NCBI RefSeq assembly: GCF_900636535.1
Contig: NZ_LR134289.1
Location: 310,001-374,000, forward strand
Direction of reading: 5' to 3'
Source of the DNA: Chryseobacterium gleum
GTDB lineage: Bacteria > Bacteroidota > Bacteroidia > Flavobacteriales > Weeksellaceae
DNA: 64,000 nucleotides
Shown piece after piece: positions 43,090 through 50,987 of this stretch. The number at the start of each line of letters is the position of its first letter. Positions within the stretch are counted from its first letter, which is position 1. Under the pieces are notes generated by a model. The model worked only from the letters and a program-made list of their open reading frames with translations. It was not told the DNA's origin and did no database searches. The translations under genes and the position numbers were made by a program.

Positions 43090-44529
43090 ATGAGAAAAAT
43101 AATTGTAAGTTGTTTTGTAGTAGGTGTTGTCATCAGTGTCAATGCTCAGAATTATTGGAAAAAGAATGCAGGAAAAACAGCTAAAGTAATCCTTACCAAC
43201 TCGAAAGCGAATGAAAAGATGGCGGATAAAGGAGCAGTTAAATTTGAACAATTCGGGCAGCCTAAAGAAACCGAAGCCTGTATTTTTGTGGCTCCTAATT
43301 TTAAATATCAGAAACTGATAGGAATAGGCGGTGCCATTACAGACGCCTCAGCAGAAACTTTTTATAAAATGCCAAAGAACAAGCAGAAGGAAATTCTGGA
43401 TGCTTATTTTGGAAAAAACGGATTGGGATACACTGTCGTACGTACCAATATGAATTCCTGTGACTTCTCCAGTGATTCCTATACTTATGTAGAAGACAAT
43501 GATACTTCCCTGAAGACTTTCAATATTGCACATGATGAGAAGTATAAGATTCCGATGATCAAAGAAGCTCAGAAAGCAATAGGAAATAATTTTACCTTCT
43601 ATTTTTCTCCGTGGAGCCCGCCAGCCTGGATGAAATCCAACAAAAGTTTATACAAAGGAGGAAGATTGGAGAATCAATACTACCAGACGTGGGCAGATTA
43701 TTATATCAAATTTATTAAAGAATACGAAAAGAGAGGAATTAACATCTGGGGATTGACTGTTCAGAATGAACCAATGGCTACCCAAAGCTGGGAATCATGT
43801 ATCTATACTGCCGAAGAAGAAGGGGAGTTCCTGAAAAAGAACCTTGGACCAACCCTTTGGAAGAACGGATATAAAGATAAAAAAGTAATGATCTGGGATC
43901 ACAATAGAGACCTTATCTATCAAAGAGCAACAACCACATTAAGCGATCCTGAAACCTCAAAATATGCCAGCGGTATTGGCTATCACTGGTATGAAACATG
44001 GAATAACAAAACACAGCTTTTTGATAATTTAGCAGAAACGCACAGAGCTTTTCCGGATAAATTCCTGGCTTTTACTGAAGGATGTAAAGAACAGTTCAGT
44101 ATGGATAAAATCTATGATGTAAGCCTGGGTGAGCTGTACAGTAAAAACATGCTGAATGATTTTAACAAAGGAAATGCTTTATGGACCGACTGGAATATTT
44201 TATTGGATGAAACCGGCGGACCTAACCATAAAGGTAACTTCTGCTTTGCCCCGATTATTGCAGATACCAAAACAGGCGAGGTGTTCTATACTTACGAATA
44301 CTATTATATAGGCCATGTTTCAAAATATATCAAACCCAATGCCCAGAGAATCGGAAGCTCGTCCAACAGAGCCGCGCTTACATCTTCCGCTTTTATGAAT
44401 GAAAACGGACAGCTGGTAACCGTTATCATGAACGATTCCGACAATGATATTGAAACCAATCTATGGATAGAAGGAATGGCTGCAAAACTAAATGCCCCGG
44501 CACACTCTATACAGACCGTAATTTTATAG
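43090..44529 (+). CDS. GH30 glycoside hydrolase, second copy
   Basis: 479 residues with a signal peptide (NAQ) and no lipobox, so soluble periplasmic or secreted. Acid/base Glu227 in TVQNEPMA, nucleophile Glu330 in LAFTEGC, and FSPWSPPAWMK (about 172). It is closer to the classical glucosylceramidase-type/endo-beta-1,6-glucanase subgroup than the first GH30 of this locus appears to be, but the subfamily cannot be settled by eye. Ends the operon; a strong terminator follows. Confidence 0.9.
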   Translation: MRKIIVSCFVVGVVISVNAQNYWKKNAGKTAKVILTNSKANEKMADKGAVKFEQFGQPKETEACIFVAPNFKYQKLIGIGGAITDASAETFYKMPKNKQKEILDAYFGKNGLGYTVVRTNMNSCDFSSDSYTYVEDNDTSLKTFNIAHDEKYKIPMIKEAQKAIGNNFTFYFSPWSPPAWMKSNKSLYKGGRLENQYYQTWADYYIKFIKEYEKRGINIWGLTVQNEPMATQSWESCIYTAEEEGEFLKKNLGPTLWKNGYKDKKVMIWDHNRDLIYQRATTTLSDPETSKYASGIGYHWYETWNNKTQLFDNLAETHRAFPDKFLAFTEGCKEQFSMDKIYDVSLGELYSKNMLNDFNKGNALWTDWNILLDETGGPNHKGNFCFAPIIADTKTGEVFYTYEYYYIGHVSKYIKPNAQRIGSSSNRAALTSSAFMNENGQLVTVIMNDSDNDIETNLWIEGMAAKLNAPAHSIQTVIL

Positions 44530-44555
44530 TATCATATTAATATTATTTTTGACAG

Positions 44556-44587
44556 ACCCGGCGGCCTCAAAGAGGCCGCCGGGTTTA
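44556..44587 (+). terminator. Strong terminator of the glucan operon
   Basis: A 13-bp GC-rich stem (ACCCGGCGGCCTC / GAGGCCGCCGGGT, AAA loop) followed by TTTATTT. Confidence 0.9.
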
Positions 44588-44610
44588 TTTACGTACCACC
44601 ATGTTCTGAC

Positions 44611-44645
44611 AAAAAACAAAAAACCCATGAAAAAACTTCATGGGT
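44611..44645 (-). terminator. Terminator of fabI
   Basis: On the minus strand a 9-bp stem (ACCCATGAA / TTCATGGGT) followed by a T-rich tract. Confidence 0.8.
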
Positions 44646-44678
44646 CTTATTTATTGTAAACGAAACTTTATCAGTCTG

Positions 44679-45491
44679 TTATTTTTCAGTATCATATTTA
44701 CTGATCACTTTCTGAGTAACTCCTGAGCTGCTGAAACCTCCGTCATGGAACAGGTTCTGCATGGTTACTTTTTTAGTAAGATCAGAGAATAATGTTACAC
44801 AGTAGTCTGCACATTCAAGAGCGGTAGCATTTCCTAGCGGAGACATATCTTCTGCGTATCCAAGGAATCCTCCGAACCCTTTCACACCACTTCCGGCAGT
44901 AGTCATTGTAGGAGACTGTGAAACTGTGTTTACACGTACTTTTCTTTCTCCCCAGTAGTTTCCGAAAGTTCTTGCAATACTTTCAAGATACGCTTTGTTA
45001 TCAGACATATCATTGTAATCCGGGAATGTTCTCTGAGCGGCAATATAAGTAAGGGCCAGAATACTTCCCCATTCATTCATACAGTCTTTTTCCCAAGCCA
45101 CACGCATTACTTTATGGAAAGAAACAGCGGAAATATCCCAGCCTTTTTCCAACCAGTCGTAGTTCATTTCTGTATAGTGTTTTCCTTTTCTAACGTTGAT
45201 AGACATCCCGATAGAGTGAAGGATAAAGTCGATTTTTCCAAATTTTGCAACAGCGGCATCAAAAAGTTTTTCAAGATCTTCTACAGAAGTAGCATCAGCA
45301 CCTATTACTTCAGAACCTGTTTTTTCTGCTAAACCATTAAGTTCTCCCATTCTCAATGCGATAGGTGCATTAGATAAGATAAATTCAGCACCTTCCTCAT
45401 GGCATCTTTCAGCAACTTTCCATGCGATAGATTGTTCATTAAGGGCTCCAAAAATAATTCCCTTTTTGCCTTTAAGTAAACCGTATGACAT
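44679..45491 (-). CDS. fabI: Enoyl-[acyl-carrier-protein] reductase (NADH)
   Basis: Last reduction step of each fatty-acid elongation cycle. 270 residues, an SDR fold of the FabI type: cofactor motif GALNEQSIAWKVA (about 15-27), SIGMS at the NAD site (about 93), catalytic Tyr in the LTYIAAQRTFPDYNDM region with Lys in DNKAYLES, and SQSPTMTTAGSGV substrate loop. It is monocistronic, with a good -7 box upstream and a terminator on each side. Confidence 0.95.
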   Translation of the reverse strand: MSYGLLKGKKGIIFGALNEQSIAWKVAERCHEEGAEFILSNAPIALRMGELNGLAEKTGSEVIGADATSVEDLEKLFDAAVAKFGKIDFILHSIGMSINVRKGKHYTEMNYDWLEKGWDISAVSFHKVMRVAWEKDCMNEWGSILALTYIAAQRTFPDYNDMSDNKAYLESIARTFGNYWGERKVRVNTVSQSPTMTTAGSGVKGFGGFLGYAEDMSPLGNATALECADYCVTLFSDLTKKVTMQNLFHDGGFSSSGVTQKVISKYDTEK

Positions 45492-45515
45492 AATTTTTTA
45501 ATGTTTATTATAATA

Positions 45516-45523
45516 CAAATGTA
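45516..45523 (-). promoter_or_regulatory. -7 box of fabI
   Basis: TACATTTG on the minus strand fits TANNTTTG, 24 bases before the ATG. No TTG lies 17-23 bases upstream. Confidence 0.45.
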
Positions 45524-45550
45524 ACAATAATTGTGCTTATGGCATAATAA

Positions 45551-45584
45551 AAAATGGAGCCTTATCAATTTAAGACTCCATTTT
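45551..45584. terminator. Terminator between fabI and the LEA-like gene
   Basis: A 9-bp stem (AAAATGGAG / CTCCATTTT) extended by CTTA/TAAG, with A-run and T-run on the two sides. It serves the minus-strand gene ending at 45612. Confidence 0.75.
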
Positions 45585-45611
45585 ATTGAAAATATTTATA
45601 TGACTGAAATA

Positions 45612-45911
45612 CTAATTGGTTTTCTTATTCCATTCTGCCTTTATATCTTCTGCCGCATCTTTGGTTTTTTCCCATGCTTCATCTGCCTTATCCTTAATAT
45701 CTTCCCAGGCATCGGATACATTAGCTTTTACCCTGTCTAGCCAGTCTTCCTGGCTGGCCTCCTCATCATTATTCCTTTTCTCATTGATATAATCTTTAGC
45801 CTTGTCTGCCAATTCATTGATTTTCCATTTGGTTTTGTCCGCTGCATTCTGTAAAGAGTTTTCTACATTATTTACTGCATTTTCCGCTTTGTTATACTCT
45901 GAATTGTTCAT
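45612..45911 (-). CDS. Small LEA-like/YtxH-like helical stress protein
   Basis: 99 residues from the ATG at 45911. Almost entirely hydrophilic amphipathic helix with reiterated DKAKD, DKADEAWEK and DAAEDIK units, rich in Lys, Glu, Asp and Ala with no cysteine or signal peptide. This composition is that of LEA-group-3-like or CsbD/YtxH-type stress proteins, which are induced by osmotic or desiccation stress in other bacteria. The class is recognised; the role is inferred. It is transcribed alone. Confidence 0.65.
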   Translation of the reverse strand: MNNSEYNKAENAVNNVENSLQNAADKTKWKINELADKAKDYINEKRNNDEEASQEDWLDRVKANVSDAWEDIKDKADEAWEKTKDAAEDIKAEWNKKTN

Positions 45912-46035
45912 AATGATATAAATTTTGGTGTTATAATTATAATTGAACAATAACCATTCCTAAAACACAGCTTCTCTGTTAAATTTTTCATAATCTTTTG
46001 TTATCCTTTTCAAAATCAATAGTAACTTTAACATA

Positions 46036-46043
46036 TAAATTTG
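46036..46043 (+). promoter_or_regulatory. -7 box very close to the tag start codon
   Basis: TAAATTTG fits TANNTTTG and ends six bases before the ATG at 46050. If used, transcription would begin at or next to the ATG (leaderless). No TTG at 17-23 bases upstream supports it. Confidence 0.35.
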
Positions 46044-46049
46044 ATAATT

Positions 46050-46619
46050 ATGAAAAAAATACGTTGTGGCTGGTGTGAAAAAGATGATCTCTACAGGAAA
46101 TATCATGATGAAGAATGGGGAAGACCGGTCTATGATGATGAAACCATATTTGAATTTTTAGTTCTTGAAAGCTTCCAGGCCGGTTTAAGCTGGTATACTA
46201 TTTTATCAAAAAGGGAAAATTTCAGAAAAGCTTTTGACCATTTTGATTATAGTAAAGTGGCGGCATATTCTGACAAAAAAATTGAAGAACTTATGAACAA
46301 TCCCGGAATTATAAGAAACAGGCTTAAAATTCTGGCCGCAGTTACCAATGCTCATAGATTTATGGATGTTCAGAAAGAATTTGGAAGTTTTTCCCAATAC
46401 ATCTGGGCTTTTATTGATGGAAAACCAATTGATAACCTACCTGAAAAATTGTCTGATGTTCCTGCTACAACAGAAATTTCTGATCTTATTTCGAAAGATC
46501 TTAAAAAGAGAGGATTTAAATTTGTAGGATCTACTGTAGTTTATGCCCATATGCAGGCTACCGGAATGGTCAATGATCATTTAAAAAGCTGCTTTACCAG
46601 AAAAATCATAACTTATTGA
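46050..46619 (+). CDS. tag: DNA-3-methyladenine glycosylase I
   Basis: Removes 3-methyladenine from alkylated DNA, starting base excision repair. 189 residues from the ATG at 46050. The family motifs are seen: the zinc-binding RCGWCEKD start (Cys6, with His19 in YHDEEWG), the base-pocket Glu in FLVLESFQAGLSW (about 40) and the C-terminal MVNDHLKSC that supplies the last His and Cys of the zinc site. The first Met cannot be moved downstream because the zinc motif begins at residue 6. Confidence 0.94.
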   Translation: MKKIRCGWCEKDDLYRKYHDEEWGRPVYDDETIFEFLVLESFQAGLSWYTILSKRENFRKAFDHFDYSKVAAYSDKKIEELMNNPGIIRNRLKILAAVTNAHRFMDVQKEFGSFSQYIWAFIDGKPIDNLPEKLSDVPATTEISDLISKDLKKRGFKFVGSTVVYAHMQATGMVNDHLKSCFTRKIITY

Positions 46620-46659
46620 TATTTTTGTATGATTAAAAAATGAAAACCTCTGTTGAAAT

Positions 46660-47421
46660 ATGAAGAAAATAGGAATTATAGGTTATGGCTGGCTGGGAGA
46701 AAGAATAGAATCCGCGTTATCGGAAAAGTATACAATATCAGCTACGACAACTACAGAGGATAAAGTGCACACACTACATTCTAAAGGCATCAATGCCATA
46801 GTAGCATCTTTCCCAGATTATCAATTGTCTGAACCTGTTTCCCGGTGGGAAGAAATTAAAGATATGGATGTTTTGATTATTACCATCCCTGTTTCTGAGA
46901 AAAGCTGCTGTGTAAGTTCTTTATATAACAGGATTCAGAATCTCTCAGCCTTTATCGGAGATTTTAATGGGCAGATGTTTCTGATGAGTTCCACAGGTGT
47001 TTATCCTGATATTGCTAAAGAATTCACAGAAGAAGATGTTCCTTTTGAGAAAGTATCAGGAGAAAGAATGCTTAGGAATAAATATCCTCAACTGAATATT
47101 CTGAGACTTGGCGGTCTGATGGGAGACAACAGGCTTTTAAAAAATTATAATGTCGGCAACCTTGATCATGCGGCGAATCATATTCATTATGCTGATATCA
47201 GTGGGATTATCTCAGAAATGATTGAACAGAAAACTGAATCTAAACTATACAATGTAACGGCTCCCATTCATCCTGCAAAAAGTCAGGTAATCAATGCACA
47301 GAAAGATATTCCGGATGAAAAAGAATTTGAGGTGAAAGGGAAGAAGGTTCTGTCTTCAAAACTTGTTTCAGAGCTGGATTATACATTTCAATATCCAGAT
47401 CCTAGAATATTCCATATATAG
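46660..47421 (+). CDS. NAD(P)-binding Rossmann-fold protein (epimerase/SDR-like)
   Basis: 253 residues. The N-terminal GIIGYGWLGERI (GxGxxG at about 7-12) is a dinucleotide-binding motif, and the order of strands with MSSTGVYP (about 107) and GGLMGD (about 157) is that of atypical NAD-dependent epimerase/dehydratases (YeeZ-like). The catalytic Tyr-x3-Lys of classical SDR enzymes is not clearly present. Substrate unknown. It is 40 bases after tag on the same strand. Confidence 0.7.
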   Translation: MKKIGIIGYGWLGERIESALSEKYTISATTTTEDKVHTLHSKGINAIVASFPDYQLSEPVSRWEEIKDMDVLIITIPVSEKSCCVSSLYNRIQNLSAFIGDFNGQMFLMSSTGVYPDIAKEFTEEDVPFEKVSGERMLRNKYPQLNILRLGGLMGDNRLLKNYNVGNLDHAANHIHYADISGIISEMIEQKTESKLYNVTAPIHPAKSQVINAQKDIPDEKEFEVKGKKVLSSKLVSELDYTFQYPDPRIFHI

Positions 47422-47687
47422 TATTTAATCCTTCTTATTTTCAAATTTTCCTCTATTTATCTTTAGTTTTTAAAATGTAAGGTTTTGAAGGGCTAAGGAT
47501 GGAATTTCTCGATTACTTATTTTTTTAGTACACCTTCTCTATAGTTCATATGGGAGAATTTTATTTGTGATTCATAATAATACATAAAGATCTCATTCTA
47601 ATCTCTTTTGTAATAAACAAAAAAAAACTATAAAACGCTTATATTTTTGTATATCATTAGTCTGTTTCAGAAACTTTTAGAGGGATA
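47422..47687. other. Gene-free AT-rich stretch at the edge of the accessory region
   Basis: No coding frame on either strand. A TATTTTTG box (about 47650) could be a promoter, but it lacks a TTG in range. The base composition drops sharply here and stays low through the next gene, so this is a likely boundary of acquired DNA. Confidence 0.5.
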
Positions 47688-47701
47688 TTCGTAATTACGA
47701 A
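47688..47701. promoter_or_regulatory. Perfect palindrome upstream of the methyltransferase gene
   Basis: TTCGTAATTACGAA is a 14-base perfect palindrome 55 bases before the ATG. About ten bases on lies AATCTTTG, one base off the TANNTTTG form, so it could be a repressor site over the promoter. No regulator gene is adjacent. Confidence 0.4.
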
Positions 47702-47756
47702 AAGGTACTTTGAATCTTTGTATAATATAAATAGTTTTGGGACAAGAAAACGCAAG

Positions 47757-48566
47757 ATGAAAATAAAAAGTAAGTTATCCAAGTATTTAAGGAAACTAAA
47801 ATTACTCCGTTTCGCTGACCAAATTAGGTTTTATTATACATGGTTGAAAATGTATAAAAAAAATAAGCAATTCAGGTCACTTCATCCACATACTAAACTT
47901 CCTAAAGATTATTTAATGTATGAGTCCTTTTTATTAGATTATGACAGCTATTATAACGGAGGGAAAGTAACAGCCGACTGGATTATAAGTTTAATTAATA
48001 AACACTATAAACAAATTAAACATCTAAAAATTTTAGATTGGGGATGTGGTCCGGGGAGAGTAATTAGACATATGCCAACTCTTTTGGAAGAGAGTAATCA
48101 ATTTTTTGCCACAGATTATAATGAAGATTCAATTAATTGGTGTTCAAAAAATATACATCATGTTGATTTTTCAAAAAATAAACTATCTCCACCATTATCA
48201 TATGAAAATGATTTTTTTGATATCATTTATGGGATCTCAATTTTTACGCATCTATCTGAGAAAATGCATATCGAATGGATCAAGGAACTAAGAAGGGTTT
48301 TAAAAAAGGATGGTATATTGATTGTAAGCCTGCAGGGAAACAATTTTAAATTAAAACTTACTTCCACAGAGCTAAAAGAATTTACTAATGGAAAACTTGT
48401 TGTACGAGGTAATACAAAAGAAGGGCATAGGATGTATTCTGCTTTCCATCCGGAAACATTTGTAAAATGCTTATTTAAAGATTTTACTATACTTAATCAT
48501 ATTGTTTATTCTGATGATCTGGCTAAAAAAAATATCCCTCAAGATATTTGGGTATTAAAAAAATAA
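47757..48566 (+). CDS. Class I SAM-dependent methyltransferase
   Basis: 269 residues from the ATG at 47757. An N-terminal helical extension of ~80 residues rich in Lys and Arg precedes the Rossmann core: motif I LDWGCGPGR (about 103-111), an acidic ATDYNEDSI end of the second strand, and FTHLSEKMH, a motif common in Methyltransf_11-type enzymes. Hand counts of two lines gave 14 of 60 and 12 of 60 G+C, well below neighbouring housekeeping genes, which points to horizontal transfer. The substrate cannot be inferred; many such proteins act on sugars or lipids. Confidence 0.8.
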   Translation: MKIKSKLSKYLRKLKLLRFADQIRFYYTWLKMYKKNKQFRSLHPHTKLPKDYLMYESFLLDYDSYYNGGKVTADWIISLINKHYKQIKHLKILDWGCGPGRVIRHMPTLLEESNQFFATDYNEDSINWCSKNIHHVDFSKNKLSPPLSYENDFFDIIYGISIFTHLSEKMHIEWIKELRRVLKKDGILIVSLQGNNFKLKLTSTELKEFTNGKLVVRGNTKEGHRMYSAFHPETFVKCLFKDFTILNHIVYSDDLAKKNIPQDIWVLKK

Positions 48567-48777
48567 TCTACAATGTGATTTGTATTTACTGTTTAATGAT
48601 TCATGTTGGGATACAAATACAAATGCATTATCTGATTCGGAATAAGAACCTATAAGCAAGATTGATCTCTCATAGCATTATAAATAATAGTAATGGTAGG
48701 GTTCTGTTTTTTGATTTTTAAATATTCAATAAAATAAATATTTATTTAAAACATAAACACATAATAAAAAAGCACTT
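48567..48777. other. Short AT-rich spacer
   Basis: No gene or recognised site is seen before the next plus-strand gene. Confidence 0.4.
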
Positions 48778-49611
48778 ATGAAAAGACAATTATTTTCGAT
48801 GGCATTATTAGTGTCATCACTTACATTTGCACAAAGTTGGCATACAACAGGGAATTCAGGGACTAATCCAGCCAATAATTTTATTGGGACTACGGATAGT
48901 CAACCTTTGGTTTTTAAAACGAACAATACAAAAGTGATGAATATTCTTCCAAATGGTGTAGTAAAAGTAGGAATTAATGATCCAGGAGGAAGTGGTGAAG
49001 CCTATTTCAGAATCTATAAGGAAGACAATCTGGCTTTTGAGATCGCTAATTCTTTGGGATCATTCCAGATTGGAAAATCAGGTTGTTCAGGCTGTTGGGG
49101 TGGACAAATCGGAGATACAGTTCTTAGAAACTTAGGAAAAAGCCACAATATTATTATCGCTCAACCCAATGATGGTAATGATGGTTCTACCTATTTCGGT
49201 ATTCAGGATGGCTATAATGGAACCTGGGTAAAGTTCTTCAACAATGCCATTGCCAGATTTGACGGTAAAATTAAGGCTAAAGAAGTTGAGGTAAAAGCTA
49301 ATGTATGGGCTGATTATGTTTTTAAAAAAGACTACAAGCTCAATTCTTTAGAAGACGTTGAAAAACATATTAATGAAAAAGGACATTTGCCTAACATTCC
49401 CACTGCTCAGGAAGTACTCGAAAACGGAATTAACGTTGCTGATATGAATTCCAAACTACTTGAGAAGATTGAAGAATTAACATTATACTCTATTGAACAA
49501 AATAAGCAATTAAAGCTCCAGGCAGAAGAAATTAAGACGTTAAGAAAACAACCCGAAGAGCTTCAAGAACTGAAACGTCAAGTTCAACAACTTTTATCAA
49601 CACAAAAATAA
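48778..49611 (+). CDS. Tail-fibre-like secreted protein
   Basis: 277 residues with a signal peptide. The opening NPANNFIGTTDSQPLVFKTNN is a pattern I associate with Bacteroidota tail-fibre-like/adhesin proteins found upstream of Rhs-type genes. A Cys-Gly-rich stretch lies at GCSGCWGG (about 104). The C-terminal ~90 residues (from DYVFKKDYKLNSLEDVEKHINEKGHLPNIP) resemble the intramolecular-chaperone-like end, followed by a coiled coil (from SKLLEKIEEL). Role inferred: surface display before a toxin. It is six bases upstream of a truncated T9SS gene. Confidence 0.7.
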   Translation: MKRQLFSMALLVSSLTFAQSWHTTGNSGTNPANNFIGTTDSQPLVFKTNNTKVMNILPNGVVKVGINDPGGSGEAYFRIYKEDNLAFEIANSLGSFQIGKSGCSGCWGGQIGDTVLRNLGKSHNIIIAQPNDGNDGSTYFGIQDGYNGTWVKFFNNAIARFDGKIKAKEVEVKANVWADYVFKKDYKLNSLEDVEKHINEKGHLPNIPTAQEVLENGINVADMNSKLLEKIEELTLYSIEQNKQLKLQAEEIKTLRKQPEELQELKRQVQQLLSTQK

Positions 49612-49617
49612 CCACAA

Positions 49618-49926
49618 ATGAAAAGAAAAATACTCTCACTATCATCATTGATGATAGGATTCTTCGGCTTTTCCCAAACCGAAGTTTATTTTAAATATGA
49701 TGAAGCAGGAAACCAGAGATACAGAGGAACTGATATAGCTAGGAAAACAGTACAAGAGTCTGCAAAAACAGAATCCAAAACTCTTTCTGTAACTCAAACT
49801 CAGCCTGAATCTCAACTCATGGATGAAGCAACTTTTTGGAAACAGATAAGATTATATCCTGTTCCTGTAATTGATGTTCTAACGATTGACTGGACTGATG
49901 AAGTAGACGGACTCAAAATAGTTTAG
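49618..49926 (+). pseudogene. Truncated T9SS-type gene of an Rhs locus
   Basis: 102 codons. It starts with a signal peptide and VYFKYDEAGNQRYRGTD, a YD-repeat-like opening of proteins that sit before Rhs toxins, then the onset of a T9SS sorting domain (RLYPVPVIDVLTIDWTDEVDGL). It stops right after EVDGLKIV where about 60 more residues of the sorting domain are expected. A different frame then opens across the junction. I read this as a deletion that removed the end of this gene and the start of the next. Confidence 0.6.
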
Positions 49927-50060
49927 ATGTTTTAAAAATGTTTGGAATTGATACTGAAACATTATCTGTGGAGTTTATTAATTTTACCCAAGGCGTTCAA
50001 AATGAAATCAATACATTCTATCAGAAGTTATTTCCAATATTTAATAGAGTAATGAAATAA
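49902..50060 (+). pseudogene. Orphan C-terminal fragment fused to the truncated gene
   Basis: A frame that opens at 49902 continues through the truncated gene's last codons and stays open to TAA at 50058. It encodes about 50 residues ending QNEINTFYQKLFPIFNRVM. It starts without a plausible start before an internal ATG (49938). Its codon use and composition look coding. Its position suggests the last residues of a toxin or immunity gene whose front was deleted. No family recognised. Confidence 0.45.
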
Positions 50061-50070
50061 ATACAGATAA

Positions 50071-50580
50071 ATGAAAAATTTAAATTTAATAATGTTTTTT
50101 TTAGTGCTTCAAGTAATAAATTGTAGATCTTTTAAAGAGTCTAAGATTAAAGTAGATGAAAATAATATAAATGTAGTATTTCAATCAAAATTTTATAAAA
50201 ACTCTATATTGGTTGGAGAAAAACATTATAATAGTAAAAATGGAAAATTTAAAATTAGCGAAACAAAACAAAATACATCTTTTGATAAAGAAATTATAAT
50301 TAAGCTTACAACAGAAGATTTAAAAAAAATTTATTCCAAGTATAAAGAACTAAAAATTCCAAATAAAAAATTATGCTTACAAATGAAGGATGAAGGAAAT
50401 AATGTGGTAATCGAAAGGGTAATTCTAATAAATTCTGAAAATAATTTTACTTTAAATGATTGTGCAATTACAGATAATGATCAAAAAAAACTTAGCTACA
50501 TTACATCAATGCTTTTAAACCTGTTAACATCCAAACCAGAGTACAAAAAAGCTTTTCCAATGGCAGAATGGGAATTGTAA
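50071..50580 (+). CDS. Orphan lipoprotein, possible immunity protein
   Basis: 169 residues. A short signal peptide with lipobox-like VINC (Cys at about 18). The rest is Lys/Asn/Ile-rich with no motif I know. It has a very low G+C content (one 60-base line counted by hand gave 11). It lies between two toxin-gene fragments, the place where immunity genes of Rhs toxins stand, so a role as immunity protein is plausible but unproven. Translation and frame are intact, so it may still be functional. Confidence 0.6.
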   Translation: MKNLNLIMFFLVLQVINCRSFKESKIKVDENNINVVFQSKFYKNSILVGEKHYNSKNGKFKISETKQNTSFDKEIIIKLTTEDLKKIYSKYKELKIPNKKLCLQMKDEGNNVVIERVILINSENNFTLNDCAITDNDQKKLSYITSMLLNLLTSKPEYKKAFPMAEWEL

Positions 50581-50602
50581 AAAATATAATGATTCAAAAT
50601 AG

Positions 50603-50975
50603 TATGTTTCTCTGGTGATTTGGGGAGTAGTAAGAACCTTAATCAGTACAGGAATGTATGCGATACAGGCACTGGTCATGAACAGCTGGTCATGGAATGG
50701 TTTTACCAATGCCCTGTTAATGGGGGCTGTCACAGGAGGAGTCTCCGGGGATTGGGACAGGTATTCAGTGCCAGTGGTTTCTAGGGAGCAGAGCTTTCGT
50801 AGAAGTGGGAACAGGAGGTGTAACAGCTCTAATTACCGTTAGGATACACACACACGGAGTTCCTGATCGTATTATTGGTCCTGACCATATCCCAATTACA
50901 ACACCCGAACAATTTGATAAGCCAAAACCTAATAAAAACCTCCGGAAACATTTTCCGGAGGTTTTATTTGTATAA
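50603..50975 (+). pseudogene. Decayed Rhs-family C-terminal fragment
   Basis: Frame 1 gives VRTLISTGMYAIQALVMN, then NGFTNALLMGAVTGGVSG, a glycine-rich segment that I know from the region after the Rhs core. A one-base loss in the GGGG run at 50747-50750 then shifts the frame; the other frame gives GQVFSASGF-stop-GA, where a Trp codon has become TAG. A third frame carries on with VGTGGVTALI and on to the end at 50975. Three frames in sequence with matching residues show genuine decay rather than a small gene. It overlaps a terminator. Confidence 0.65.
50935..50968. terminator. Bidirectional terminator of the uridine phosphorylase operon
   Basis: A 14-bp stem (AAAACCTCCGGAAA / TTTCCGGAGGTTTT) with a 3-base loop, followed by ATTTGT. 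It is just after the minus-strand gene at 50988. Confidence 0.85.
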
Positions 50976-50987
50976 TAAATTAAATAA

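Noticed and set aside
47757..50975. Prophage remnant
   Set aside because: The tail-fibre-like protein has a secretion signal and no phage structural, lysis or integrase gene is present.
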